NCBI RefSeq assembly: GCF_010119245.1
Contig: NZ_WNKG01000012.1
Span: 62,001 to 126,000, forward strand
From: Cyclobacterium salsum
GTDB lineage: Bacteria; Bacteroidota; Bacteroidia; Cytophagales; Cyclobacteriaceae
Direction: 5' to 3'
Length of the DNA: 64,000 nt
Both the position numbers and the translations under genes were made by a program. This document shows positions 24,870-33,307 of this stretch, piece after piece (position 1 is the first letter of the stretch; every line of letters starts with the position of its first letter). Below the pieces are notes generated by a model that was not told where the DNA came from, made no database searches, and worked only from the letters and a program-made list of their open reading frames with translations.

Positions 24870-26099
24870 ATGAGGAAATCCTGGGTTTTAGTCGTTTTAC
24901 TCAATTTTTTGATTGCTGCCGTTTTTGGTGGGTTGCTTCGTGCTGCATTTGTCTGGGAAATCAGTTGGATGGATTACCGGAACCTGCTTCATGGCCATTC
25001 GCATGTGGCTTTGTTGGGCTGGCTCTACCTAGGATTCTTTTTGTTAATCCACGGGCAGTTGATTCCGCAAGAGAAATCCCGGAAGGTCATATACTCCATT
25101 CTTTTTTGGATCACACAATGTACCGTTTTGGGTATGGCGGTGGCTTTCCCAATTCAAGGATATGCTGGATTTTCTATTTTCTTTGCCACGCTGCACATTT
25201 TTAGTAGTTACCTGATGGTTTTTCAGGTATGGAAAGATCATGATCGGTCCAATCCCCAGGTAACGCTGTTGTTAAAGACGGCCTTGGTCTTTCTGGTGTT
25301 ATCAACCGTGGGGGTTTGGGCACTGTCTGCGATTATGGCGACGGGGGGAAAGGCCGGCTTGCTTTATCAGATAGCCATCCAATTTTACCTGCATTTTCAA
25401 TTCAACGGCTGGTTGCTTTTCATTTTACTGGCATTGTTGGTAAAACACCTGCAAAACGGTACCTGGCTTACAGATCATTTTCGTCTTATCTACCGCATTT
25501 TACTCGGCAGCCAGATTTTAACCTTCTCCCTGGTAATTTTTTGGGCGTATGAGTCCTATTGGGCCTATTTGGTCCATGGGCTTGGTGCGCTGCTGCAAGG
25601 TTTAGTGGGTATGGTGATTTTATATCATTTAATAAAAGAAGGTAGCTACCTGCCAAAGCAAATAAGTACGTGGCCTTTTGCGAAGTTGGCAATACTAGTC
25701 GTTGGAATCCGTGTTTTGTTTGAGCTATTGTTGGTTCTTCCATACCTGGCAGAAATGGCAGTGGTCCTACGACCCATCACTATAGGATTCATTCATCTCA
25801 ACATGTTGGGTCTGTTTTCCGCCTATTTGTTGTTTGCCCTATATCCGGGAATGGATCAAAAAAAACGAACCGTCTGGCTTACGGTCAGCATCTTGTTCTT
25901 TTATCTGGGTTTTATAGGTTCGGAATGGTATCTGTTTTTGCAAGGCTTTTTTTACTGGCAAGAGTGGGGAAGACTGCCTTGGTTTTACGAGGGGCTTTTC
26001 ATTACTTCTTGCTTATTAATTCTTGGAATAATAATTTATATATCAGATATATATAGAAAAATTTATTTTCAGGCAAAAAAAAAGTATATTTATATATAA
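24870..26099 (+). CDS. Polytopic membrane protein, heme-copper-oxidase subunit I-like or NnrS-like
   Basis: About 409 residues from the ATG at 24870, with roughly twelve hydrophobic segments. Intramembrane histidines stand out. They are YRNLLHGHSHVALLGWLYLG near residues 38-57, LHIFSSYL near 109, FYLHFQFNGWLL near 174, YLVHGLGALLQG near 233 and FIHLNMLGLFSAYLLFALYPG near 312-332. HSHVALLGW and the H-x-N-x-LG block recall heme-copper oxidase subunit I and NnrS. The Cu-site residues of a full oxidase or NO reductase are not recognisable. It directly precedes the cytochrome and nosZ, so a role in electron transfer or NO handling is likely but unproven. The last codons are AT-rich (KKKYIYI). Confidence 0.65.
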   Translation: MRKSWVLVVLLNFLIAAVFGGLLRAAFVWEISWMDYRNLLHGHSHVALLGWLYLGFFLLIHGQLIPQEKSRKVIYSILFWITQCTVLGMAVAFPIQGYAGFSIFFATLHIFSSYLMVFQVWKDHDRSNPQVTLLLKTALVFLVLSTVGVWALSAIMATGGKAGLLYQIAIQFYLHFQFNGWLLFILLALLVKHLQNGTWLTDHFRLIYRILLGSQILTFSLVIFWAYESYWAYLVHGLGALLQGLVGMVILYHLIKEGSYLPKQISTWPFAKLAILVVGIRVLFELLLVLPYLAEMAVVLRPITIGFIHLNMLGLFSAYLLFALYPGMDQKKRTVWLTVSILFFYLGFIGSEWYLFLQGFFYWQEWGRLPWFYEGLFITSCLLILGIIIYISDIYRKIYFQAKKKYIYI

Positions 26100-26159
26100 A
26101 TCTATATTCATATTCCTTAAACGAGGAAGGTAGGTAAATCAAATTAAATCCAATGCACG

Positions 26160-26663
26160 ATGAAACAATTCAAAAAACTAATTTTCTGGTTTCCCTTACT
26201 ACTGGTCTTTTCCTGCGGAGGGGGGGAGACCTCCCAAAGTCAAGGTGAGGAAGCCTCTACTCAAACTGCTGAAAAGGAGGAACCCGAGACCATTAAAATG
26301 GGTAAAGGGGTTGGCGAATTTACGGAGGTGGAAGTTTCAGATCCGCTTAACGATGAATGGATAGAACGTGGACAAGCCATTTACGATTTGAAATGTTCGG
26401 CTTGTCATAAGCTCACCGATCAGCGCGTAGTCGGCCCCGGGTTTCAGGGGGTAACCAATCGTAGGAAACCGGAGTGGATCATGAATATGATCACCAATGT
26501 GGATGCCATGCTAGATCAGGATCCCACCGCCCAGAAGTTATTGGAAGAATGCATGACCCGCATGCCCAATCAAAATATCAAACCGGATGATGCCAGGAAA
26601 ATCCTGGAATATTTCCGTCACAACGATATGGAAACGGTCGGTCAAAAAGACCAGGCTATTTAA
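26160..26663 (+). CDS. c-type cytochrome lipoprotein of the nos cluster
   Basis: Monoheme cytochrome c of 167 residues. The signal peptide has lipobox VFSC with acylated Cys19, then a Glu/Ser/Thr-rich linker to about residue 50. The heme-binding motif CSACHK (C79, C82, H83) lies in a class I cytochrome c fold (GQAIYDLKCSACHKLTDQRVVGPGFQGVTNRRK). A Met in CMTRMPNQNIK is the likely sixth ligand. It sits 25 bases upstream of nosZ, as in clade II nos clusters, and is probably the periplasmic electron donor to NosZ. Heme attachment would use the CcsBA system at 33308. Confidence 0.92.
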   Translation: MKQFKKLIFWFPLLLVFSCGGGETSQSQGEEASTQTAEKEEPETIKMGKGVGEFTEVEVSDPLNDEWIERGQAIYDLKCSACHKLTDQRVVGPGFQGVTNRRKPEWIMNMITNVDAMLDQDPTAQKLLEECMTRMPNQNIKPDDARKILEYFRHNDMETVGQKDQAI

Positions 26664-26688
26664 TTCCTAAATCCTAACCCAAACACCT

Positions 26689-28710
26689 ATGATTACGAAA
26701 TCTCTAAAAATGGTTACAGCTGCTACAGCACTACTAGCGTTGCTGTATTCCTGTGGCGGTTCAGATACCGGCCAAATGATGGAAGGGGATGCTGCCCAGC
26801 AAGCATATGTGGCTCCCGGTGAGTACGATGAGTATTATGCGTTTATGTCCGGGGGATACAGCGGACAGATTACGGCTTACGGCCTGCCCTCAGGAAGGCT
26901 TTTGAAAGAAATACCGGTATTCTCCCAATACCCGGAAAATGGATACGGATATAGTGAGGAAACCAAGCCCATGTTCAACACATCCTATGGTTTCGTTCCC
27001 TGGGATGATTCCCACCACATCGAACTTTCACAGACGGAAGGAGAATTCGACGGTCGATGGCTCTTTGTGAATGGAAACAATACCCCAAGGATAGCCCGAA
27101 TTGATTTAACGACTTTTGAAACGGTCGAAATACTGGAAATTCCGGATGTGGCAGGGCTGCACTGCGCGCCGTTTATTACGGAAAACTCTGAGTATCTGGT
27201 TTCTGGTACCCGCTTTAGTGTTCCGATACCGCAAAAGGATGTGCCGATCGATACCTATAAAGAGAATTTCAAGGGATTGATCAACTACGTGACCGTAGAC
27301 CCGGAACACGGACATATGGATTTGGCCTTCCAGATAGAGATGCCGGGATTTAATTATGACCTGGCGCGAAATGGAAAGGCCGTCTCCCATGGATGGAGTT
27401 TTGTGACTACCTACAATTCGGAGCAGGAGCATACCCTGCTGGAAGTGAATGCCTCCCAAAAAGACAAAGACCTAATGGCCGTTATTAACTGGAAAAAGGC
27501 AGAGGAATACCTGGAACAGGGTAAATTTACGGAACGGGAAACTTCCTACTTCCACAACCTGATGGATGAGGGCTCGGGAATCGTAAATTCTACGGAACGA
27601 ACCACCACCCGAATCCTGGACCCAAAAGAATGTCCGGATATGGTTTATTTTATACCGGTGCCCAAATCTCCTCATGGCTGCGATGTAGACCCTACCGGTG
27701 AATACATTGTCGGCAACGGAAAGCTTTCGGCCGATATGTCCGTCTATTCCTTCAGTAAAATAATGAAAGCCATTGAGGATGAAAATTTTGATGGGGAGTT
27801 TGATGGAATTCCCATTATCAACTACGAGGCAGCCCTTCATGGAATCGTAGAAAAGCCAGGTTTAGGACCATTGCATACCGAATTTGATGGTCGGGGAAAT
27901 GCCTATACTACCTTCTTTATTTCTTCTGAGGTGGTAAAATGGGATGTGGTAAGCAAGGAGATTTTAGACCGGCAACCCACCTTCTACTCTCCCGGACACC
28001 TGGTAATTCCCGGAGGAGAAACCAGGAATCCGGATGGAAAATACCTGGTGGCGATGAATAAAATCACCAAGGACAGGTATTTACCTACCGGACCGGAACT
28101 AGCTCACTCAGCGCAGCTATTTGATATTAGCGGGGACAAAATGAAGTTGATCCTGGACTTTCCTACCAAGGCTGAACCCCATTACGCACAAGCTATTGCG
28201 GCGGACAAAATCCAGCCCAATTCGGTCAAATTCTTCGACATAGAAAGTAATACGCATCCCCATGCTACTATGGGCGAGAGCAGGTCGAGGGTAGAAAGAA
28301 AAGGGAATGAAGTGCATGTGTACATGACGGCTATCCGAAGTCATTTGGCTCCGGACAATATTGAAGGTATAAAGTTGGGTGATCAGGTTTATTTTCACTT
28401 GACCAATTTGGAACAGGACTGGGACGTACCGCACGGTCTGGCCATACAGGGGGCAACCAATGCGGAACTCCTGGTTATGCCGGGACAAACACGCACTCTG
28501 CTTTGGGAACCCAAAAGGCAGGGGGTATTTGCTTTCTATTGCACAGATTTCTGCTCTGCCCTGCACCAGGAAATGTCCGGATACATCCGGGTTTCTCCCC
28601 AGGGGTCGGATGTACCGCTGAAGTGGGGTCTTAACGAAGAATTGCATAACGATGAGGAAGCTGCCCTTGAGTTTCAGGAAAATGCCCGGAAATTAGCTAA
28701 TAGCCAATAA
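26689..28710 (+). CDS. nosZ: Nitrous-oxide reductase, clade II (Sec/lipoprotein type)
   Basis: Multicopper enzyme reducing N2O to N2 in the periplasm, 673 residues. The signal peptide lacks twin arginines and carries a lipobox (LLYSC), so it is Sec-exported and probably membrane-anchored, a clade II trait. Residues about 40-500 form the CuZ-binding beta-propeller with its scattered His (LHCAPF, KAVSHGWSF, SPHGCDVDP, PLHTEFDG, EPHYAQA). The C-terminal cupredoxin domain has the full CuA set C618, C622, H626 and M629 (YCTDFCSALHQEM) plus DVPHGLAI. It is followed by a terminator and then by the accessory genes, so it is probably expressed more strongly than they are. Confidence 0.96.
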   Translation: MITKSLKMVTAATALLALLYSCGGSDTGQMMEGDAAQQAYVAPGEYDEYYAFMSGGYSGQITAYGLPSGRLLKEIPVFSQYPENGYGYSEETKPMFNTSYGFVPWDDSHHIELSQTEGEFDGRWLFVNGNNTPRIARIDLTTFETVEILEIPDVAGLHCAPFITENSEYLVSGTRFSVPIPQKDVPIDTYKENFKGLINYVTVDPEHGHMDLAFQIEMPGFNYDLARNGKAVSHGWSFVTTYNSEQEHTLLEVNASQKDKDLMAVINWKKAEEYLEQGKFTERETSYFHNLMDEGSGIVNSTERTTTRILDPKECPDMVYFIPVPKSPHGCDVDPTGEYIVGNGKLSADMSVYSFSKIMKAIEDENFDGEFDGIPIINYEAALHGIVEKPGLGPLHTEFDGRGNAYTTFFISSEVVKWDVVSKEILDRQPTFYSPGHLVIPGGETRNPDGKYLVAMNKITKDRYLPTGPELAHSAQLFDISGDKMKLILDFPTKAEPHYAQAIAADKIQPNSVKFFDIESNTHPHATMGESRSRVERKGNEVHVYMTAIRSHLAPDNIEGIKLGDQVYFHLTNLEQDWDVPHGLAIQGATNAELLVMPGQTRTLLWEPKRQGVFAFYCTDFCSALHQEMSGYIRVSPQGSDVPLKWGLNEELHNDEEAALEFQENARKLANSQ

Positions 28711-28720
28711 AAACACATCT

Positions 28721-28755
28721 AAAGCTACCGGAATCTCCGGTAGCTTTTTCTTTCC
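28721..28755 (+). terminator. Intra-operon terminator after nosZ
   Basis: AAAGCTACCGG and CCGGTAGCTTT form a perfect 11-bp stem with a five-base loop, followed by TTCTTT. It lies between nosZ and the next nos gene, which starts 15 bases later without an obvious new promoter. It probably works as a partial terminator or as a 3' stabiliser of the nosZ message. Confidence 0.85.
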
Positions 28756-28769
28756 AATAATTCCTTATT

Positions 28770-29366
28770 ATGGCGCTATCACCAAATTTATCCACTTCCA
28801 GGTGGTTTCAGCTTGCTGCGGTTATTGCATTGGCAGGGGTATTCGTATTCCCTTTATGGCAAATCACTCTGGAGGCAGCTCAGTTTCCGGGAGGCCTGCA
28901 AATGCATATCTGGATCAACAAGGTTTCGGGCAGTGACAAGCATATTGTGAAAAATATCAACATCCTGAACCACTACATTGGCATGCAGGCCATCCATCCT
29001 GAATCCATACCTGAACTAAAGTATTTTCCCTTTGTAGCTTATGCCATGATGGCATTGGGACTTCTTGGAATTTGGATCAACAAGGTATGGTATTATGGGT
29101 TTTGGTTTTTGCTACTGGCTATTCTGGGAGCGCTGGGTATTTATGATTTTTACCTCTGGCTCTACGATTATGGCCACAATTTGGATCCCAAAGCACCCAT
29201 TGAGGTGCCGGGCATGAGTTACATGCCACCCTTGCTCGGAGAAAAAGACCTTCTTAATTTCTATGTCAAATCCTATCCTCATTTTGGAGGTCTTGGGTTA
29301 GGTCTGGCGGTACTATTAGGATTTGCTTCTTTTTGGACGAAATGGAAATTCAATAAAATGCAATGA
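28770..29366 (+). CDS. nos-associated membrane protein
   Basis: Membrane protein of 198 residues with about four helices (about 13-31, 85-105, 108-128 and 170-190). Between helices 1 and 2 is a periplasmic loop (HIWINKVSGSDKHIVKNINILNHYIGM) with several His and Lys. The last four bases overlap nosL. Proteins of this kind sit between nosZ and nosL in clade II clusters. The role is not established; conserved His in the loops could bind copper or heme, which is inference. Confidence 0.8.
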   Translation: MALSPNLSTSRWFQLAAVIALAGVFVFPLWQITLEAAQFPGGLQMHIWINKVSGSDKHIVKNINILNHYIGMQAIHPESIPELKYFPFVAYAMMALGLLGIWINKVWYYGFWFLLLAILGALGIYDFYLWLYDYGHNLDPKAPIEVPGMSYMPPLLGEKDLLNFYVKSYPHFGGLGLGLAVLLGFASFWTKWKFNKMQ

Positions 29367-29800
29367 ATAAATTTCTAAAAAACTTCTATCTATCTGGCTG
29401 CGTCCTGCTGATCCAATCTTGCCACGTCTCACCCGAACCTATCCAATTTGGAGAAGATCACTGTGCCCATTGCAAGATGAAAATCATGGACCCGAGGTTT
29501 GGAGGAGAACTGGTCACTACCAAAGGCAGGATCTATAAGTTCGATGCGGTAGAATGCCTGGTTCCCTATCTGCAAGAGAAAGCGTCCATGGAGTTTGGCC
29601 ACACGTTGGCTATCGCTTATGATGAACCAAAGAAGTTGGTTGATGTCCGTGAATTGTCCTTTGAAATAGACTCTTCGTATCGCAGTCCGATGGGGGGAAA
29701 CCTCGCTGCCTTTCGCCAATCTCAAAATGCCATAGGAAAAGAGTTGATAACCTGGGAGGAACTGAAAGAGAAAGAGTTGTTTGCACCTTTGAATCCCTAA
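29363..29800 (+). CDS. nosL: NosL copper-chaperone lipoprotein
   Basis: Outer-leaflet or periplasmic lipoprotein of 145 residues that delivers Cu(I) to NosZ. The signal has lipobox IQSC. Metal-binding core: EDHCAHCKMKIMDPRFGGELVTTKGRIYKFDAVECLVPYL with C-x2-C-x-M. It overlaps the preceding gene by four bases and is followed after seven bases by nosD. Confidence 0.93.
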   Translation: MNKFLKNFYLSGCVLLIQSCHVSPEPIQFGEDHCAHCKMKIMDPRFGGELVTTKGRIYKFDAVECLVPYLQEKASMEFGHTLAIAYDEPKKLVDVRELSFEIDSSYRSPMGGNLAAFRQSQNAIGKELITWEELKEKELFAPLNP

Positions 29801-29807
29801 GTTGCTT

Positions 29808-31055
29808 ATGAGCGCATGGAAACCCTTTATATTATGCCTAATGACCCTGATTCCCTGCTGGGGGAATACAAAAACCATTGATTTGTATCCGGGGGAGGGT
29901 ACGGTCATTTCGGACGCGATCCGGCAGGCGGCTCCCTACGATACCCTGCTGTTAAAAGAAGGAATCTACCGGGAAAATTCCATAGTGGTGGACAAGCCGC
30001 TGGTTTTGTTAGGAATGGAGGGGGCCATTGTAGATGGGCAAATGGGAGATGAAATTTTCGTTATTGTTTCAGACGATGTCAGCTTGGAAAACCTTACTCT
30101 GAAAAATGTGGGCGTGAGTTATCTAAAGGATCGGGCAGCCATACGTTTAAACCGGGTCTCAAACGTAACGATTAGGAATAATCAACTACTGAATACCTTT
30201 TTCGGAATTTACCTTCAAAAATCCAATGAATGCCTGGTGGATGGAAACACCATCAGGGGGGCAGCGGAAGAGGAATCACGAGCCGGAAATGCCATCCATA
30301 TCTGGCAGGGAAATCGAATCCGCGTAACCCACAATACCCTGAGTCATCACCGGGATGGCATTTATTTTGAATTTGTGGACGAAAGTTACATCGCCTTCAA
30401 TCAAAGTAGGAATAACATGCGGTACGGGCTGCATTTCATGTTTTCCAACGATGATACCTACGAAAATAATGTGTTTCAAAATAATGGCTCCGGAGTGGCT
30501 GTCATGTTTAGTAATCGGATAAGCATGGAAAATAATGAATTTTTGGACAACTGGGGAGGAGCCAGCTACGGGTTGTTGTTGAAGGAAATTTCAGACGGCA
30601 TCATCCGCGGCAATCGGTTCCAGTCCAATACAGTGGGGATTTATGCCGAAGGAGCTAACCGTCTGATTTTCTCCCAAAACCTGTTGCAAAACAATGGTAA
30701 GGCCATGGACATAAAAGGAAATTGTATGGATAATCGGATTATAGAAAATAATTTTATTGGAAATACATTCGAGGTATTGACCAACTCAAAATCGAATTTA
30801 AACCATTTTGAAAGTAACTACTGGAGCCAGTATTCCGGTTACGATCTGGACAGAGACGGGGTGGGGGATCTGCCTCACAGACCGGTGAATCTTTTTGCCT
30901 TAATTATAGATAAAGTTCCTGCTGCACACATGTTGTTGCACAGTTTTCTGGTCAGCAGTCTGGAGGTAGCAGAGCGCATGTTTCCTCAGTTTATCCCCGA
31001 ACAATTGATCGATTCGCAACCGCAAATAAGTCCTTATCCCTATGATTTCGATTAA
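29808..31055 (+). CDS. nosD: NosD periplasmic beta-helix protein
   Basis: Periplasmic right-handed beta-helix protein, about 415 residues from the ATG at 29808 (a TTG at 29802 is in frame). A signal peptide ends near GNTK. Repeated Asn/Gly-rich rungs such as NVTIRNNQLLNTFFGIYLQKSNECLVDGN, YGLHFMFSNDDTYENN and GIYAEGANRLIFSQN are typical of the NosD/CASH family. It works with the NosFY transporter in CuZ assembly, probably by helping sulfur supply. The end overlaps nosF by 14 bases. Confidence 0.94.
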   Translation: MSAWKPFILCLMTLIPCWGNTKTIDLYPGEGTVISDAIRQAAPYDTLLLKEGIYRENSIVVDKPLVLLGMEGAIVDGQMGDEIFVIVSDDVSLENLTLKNVGVSYLKDRAAIRLNRVSNVTIRNNQLLNTFFGIYLQKSNECLVDGNTIRGAAEEESRAGNAIHIWQGNRIRVTHNTLSHHRDGIYFEFVDESYIAFNQSRNNMRYGLHFMFSNDDTYENNVFQNNGSGVAVMFSNRISMENNEFLDNWGGASYGLLLKEISDGIIRGNRFQSNTVGIYAEGANRLIFSQNLLQNNGKAMDIKGNCMDNRIIENNFIGNTFEVLTNSKSNLNHFESNYWSQYSGYDLDRDGVGDLPHRPVNLFALIIDKVPAAHMLLHSFLVSSLEVAERMFPQFIPEQLIDSQPQISPYPYDFD

Positions 31056-31761
31056 GCAATTGCACAAAAGGTTTGGCAGGCAGGAGGTCCTGAAAGGGAT
31101 TGATCTTCATTTTTCTGCAGGAGAGGGTCTGGCCCTGATTGGCCCAAACGGCTCCGGCAAAACCACCTTAATTAAGTGTTTGCTGGGCCTAAATACCATC
31201 CGGCAGGATCAGATTCGTTTTGATGGACAGGATATTTTTGGGCAAAGTGCCTACCGAAAAAATATTGGATACATGCCACAAATATCCCGATTTCCGGAGC
31301 AGATGAGGGTGAAGGAGCTTTTTATGCTGATGAAATCCATCCGTTCGGAGGAGTCCAACTACGACATGGATCTATTTGAGGCCTTTGAAATAGAAGCACT
31401 TTATCCGAAAAAAATGGGCCTGTTGTCTGGCGGAATGCGTCAAAAGGTAAGTGCAGCCCTGGCCTTTCTGTTCCATCCGGATGTGTTAATCTTAGACGAA
31501 CCCACTGCCGGGCTGGACCCCGTGTCGAATGAAATGCTGAAAGAAAAATTACGGAAGACCATCCATCAGGAAAACAAGTTGGTACTCATTACTTCTCATG
31601 TGCTGAATGACCTGGACGACATCGCCAGCAGGTTGGTTTATTTGATGGAGGGAAGGGTACTCTTTGATAAGCAATTGGCGGAATTGCAGGCAGAAACTTC
31701 CGAAAACAGATTGAATGCGATGATTGCGACCTTTTTACGAAAACAAACGAGTCATGGGTAG
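31042..31761 (+). CDS. nosF: NosF ABC transporter ATP-binding protein
   Basis: ATPase subunit of the NosDFY transporter, 239 residues, cytosolic face of the membrane. Walker A: LIGPNGSGKTTLIK near residue 33. Signature: LLSGGMRQKVSAALA near 130. Walker B: LILDEPTAGLDPVS near 153. H-switch: ITSHVLNDLDD near 183. It overlaps nosD upstream and nosY downstream, so the three are translationally coupled. Confidence 0.94.
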   Translation: MISIKQLHKRFGRQEVLKGIDLHFSAGEGLALIGPNGSGKTTLIKCLLGLNTIRQDQIRFDGQDIFGQSAYRKNIGYMPQISRFPEQMRVKELFMLMKSIRSEESNYDMDLFEAFEIEALYPKKMGLLSGGMRQKVSAALAFLFHPDVLILDEPTAGLDPVSNEMLKEKLRKTIHQENKLVLITSHVLNDLDDIASRLVYLMEGRVLFDKQLAELQAETSENRLNAMIATFLRKQTSHG

Positions 31762-32521
31762 AATCATTCAATTTTTGGCTACCGACCTGGTCAAAAACAA
31801 AACCATTATCTTTTACCTCCTTTTTCTCTGGGTTACGGGTTTTGGACTGATCAGTCTTCAGGGACAAGGCGAAAAGACCCTACTGGCTTTATTGAATATC
31901 AGTATTTTGGTAGTTCCCTTGGTCTGCCTGGTCTTTTCGATTATTTACTTTTACAATATGTACGAGTTTTTATTGCTGCTTCATGCGCAACCGCTGGCAA
32001 GGAGTACCTTGCTGATCTCTTTTTATATCAGTTTATCGCTGGTACTAACCGGGGCCTATTTGGTGGGACTGGGTTTGCCGCTTTATTTTTCCGATGCGGG
32101 TGGGGCGGGGCTTCTTTTGTTGCTCACCGGAAGTCTGTGGAATCTTATTTTCATCGGATTAGCCTTGTTGATGGCGATTTGGGCATCTGATAGAACGAAA
32201 GGGATGGGTTTTTCTTTGTTGATTTGGGTCTATTTTGTATTACTGTTTGACGGTCTTGTATTACTGCTGATGTACAATTTCAACGAATACCCTATCGAAA
32301 AGCTGGTCTTGTACATTAGTTTTTTAAACCCCTTGGATCTGGGCAGGATCCTGGTCCTGATGCAAACCGATGCAGCGGCCCTTATGGGCTACAGTGGTGC
32401 CATTTTCCAAATGGTGTTTTCCGAAAATTGGGGCAAGGGTTTGGTTTTAGTGCTACTGCTCCTGTGGGCACTGATTCCTTTTTCGGTTTCCATCCGTTGG
32501 TTTAACAAGAAAGATTTGTGA
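31754..32521 (+). CDS. nosY: NosY ABC transporter permease
   Basis: Membrane subunit of NosDFY, about 255 residues from the ATG at 31754, which overlaps the nosF end by eight bases (a TTG at 31724 is in frame). Six hydrophobic segments are visible, for example FYLLFLWVTGFGLIS, ISILVVPLVCLVFSIIYF, TLLISFYISLSLVLTGAYLVG, LIFIGLALLMAIWAS and GLVLVLLLLWALIPF. FLNPLDLGRILVLM is the typical late motif of NosY. It is the last gene of the nos operon. Confidence 0.92.
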   Translation: MGRIIQFLATDLVKNKTIIFYLLFLWVTGFGLISLQGQGEKTLLALLNISILVVPLVCLVFSIIYFYNMYEFLLLLHAQPLARSTLLISFYISLSLVLTGAYLVGLGLPLYFSDAGGAGLLLLLTGSLWNLIFIGLALLMAIWASDRTKGMGFSLLIWVYFVLLFDGLVLLLMYNFNEYPIEKLVLYISFLNPLDLGRILVLMQTDAAALMGYSGAIFQMVFSENWGKGLVLVLLLLWALIPFSVSIRWFNKKDL

Positions 32522-33307
32522 GGGGGATCATGCGTACTACCCACTCCATTTTATGCCGTTCCCAATTGATAAACGTTGTACCGCCCGTTGCTGGCTTTGT
32601 TTTCGAGGGGCAAGTCATGGAAAATTCGGCATTCAATAGGCGGGGCAAGAGAAAATACCTCGCCCCTGCAGGGCTTACCAAAACAATGATGCCATTGCCA
32701 CGATGGGCTGCACTCATCGCTAGGATATGACGCACTTTCAGTGCTAGAATTAATTGAGTCAGCAGCCAGACCCGCTCGAAAACCAGATATCTGCCCATTT
32801 AACAGTAACGAATACCAGCTCTATAGAAAAACCCAAGCGCTGAAAGCGCGAAACACCGCAGCACAGGGTGCAGCCCTGTGATAAATAGCCTCGATTCCGA
32901 TCCCCCAAGCCCTGTAGGGGCGAAATATACTCGTCTGGATTTGCCAGTGCAAGAAGTTTTAGAATACAGGGCTGAACCAAACGAGTCACTTCTTTTACGA
33001 TGGGCTGCACCCATCGCTGGAATATTACGCCCTTTCCTAAAATTAGGAGCCAGACCCGATTGATAACCGGATACCTGCCCTTCGATTAGCAACGGATAAC
33101 GTCTCTATAGAAAAACCCAAGCGCTGAAAGCGCGTAATACCGCAGCACAGGGTGAAGCCCTGTGATAAAATGGATTAACGCACCCCAAGCCCTGTAGGGG
33201 CGAAATATATTCTACTATCTGAAGCCGGATTCAGGAAACCGATTTGATGAGGGGAGGGGGTACCCCGGCATCTTCCCGTCTGGACTGACTGGAAGTATAC
33301 GGTGAGC
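32522..33307. repeat. REP/BIME-like repeat block between convergent operons
   Basis: About 785 bases without a gene between the ends of nosY and ccsBA. A unit of ~230 bases occurs twice in direct orientation, at 32700-32929 and 32997-33210. Each unit has three hairpin elements: GATGGGCTGCA(C)CCATC; GCGCTGAAAGCGC followed by CACAGGGTG(C/A)AGCCCTGTG; and AAGCCCTGTAGGGGCGAAATAT. An inverted copy of the last element lies at 32658-32678. Bidirectional hairpins between convergent genes may act as terminators or protect the 3' ends. Confidence 0.8.

Noticed and set aside
24870-26099. Nitric-oxide reductase (NorB)
   Set aside because: Helix count and His positions are suggestive, but the full set of heme and FeB ligands is not recognisable, so I keep a general name.
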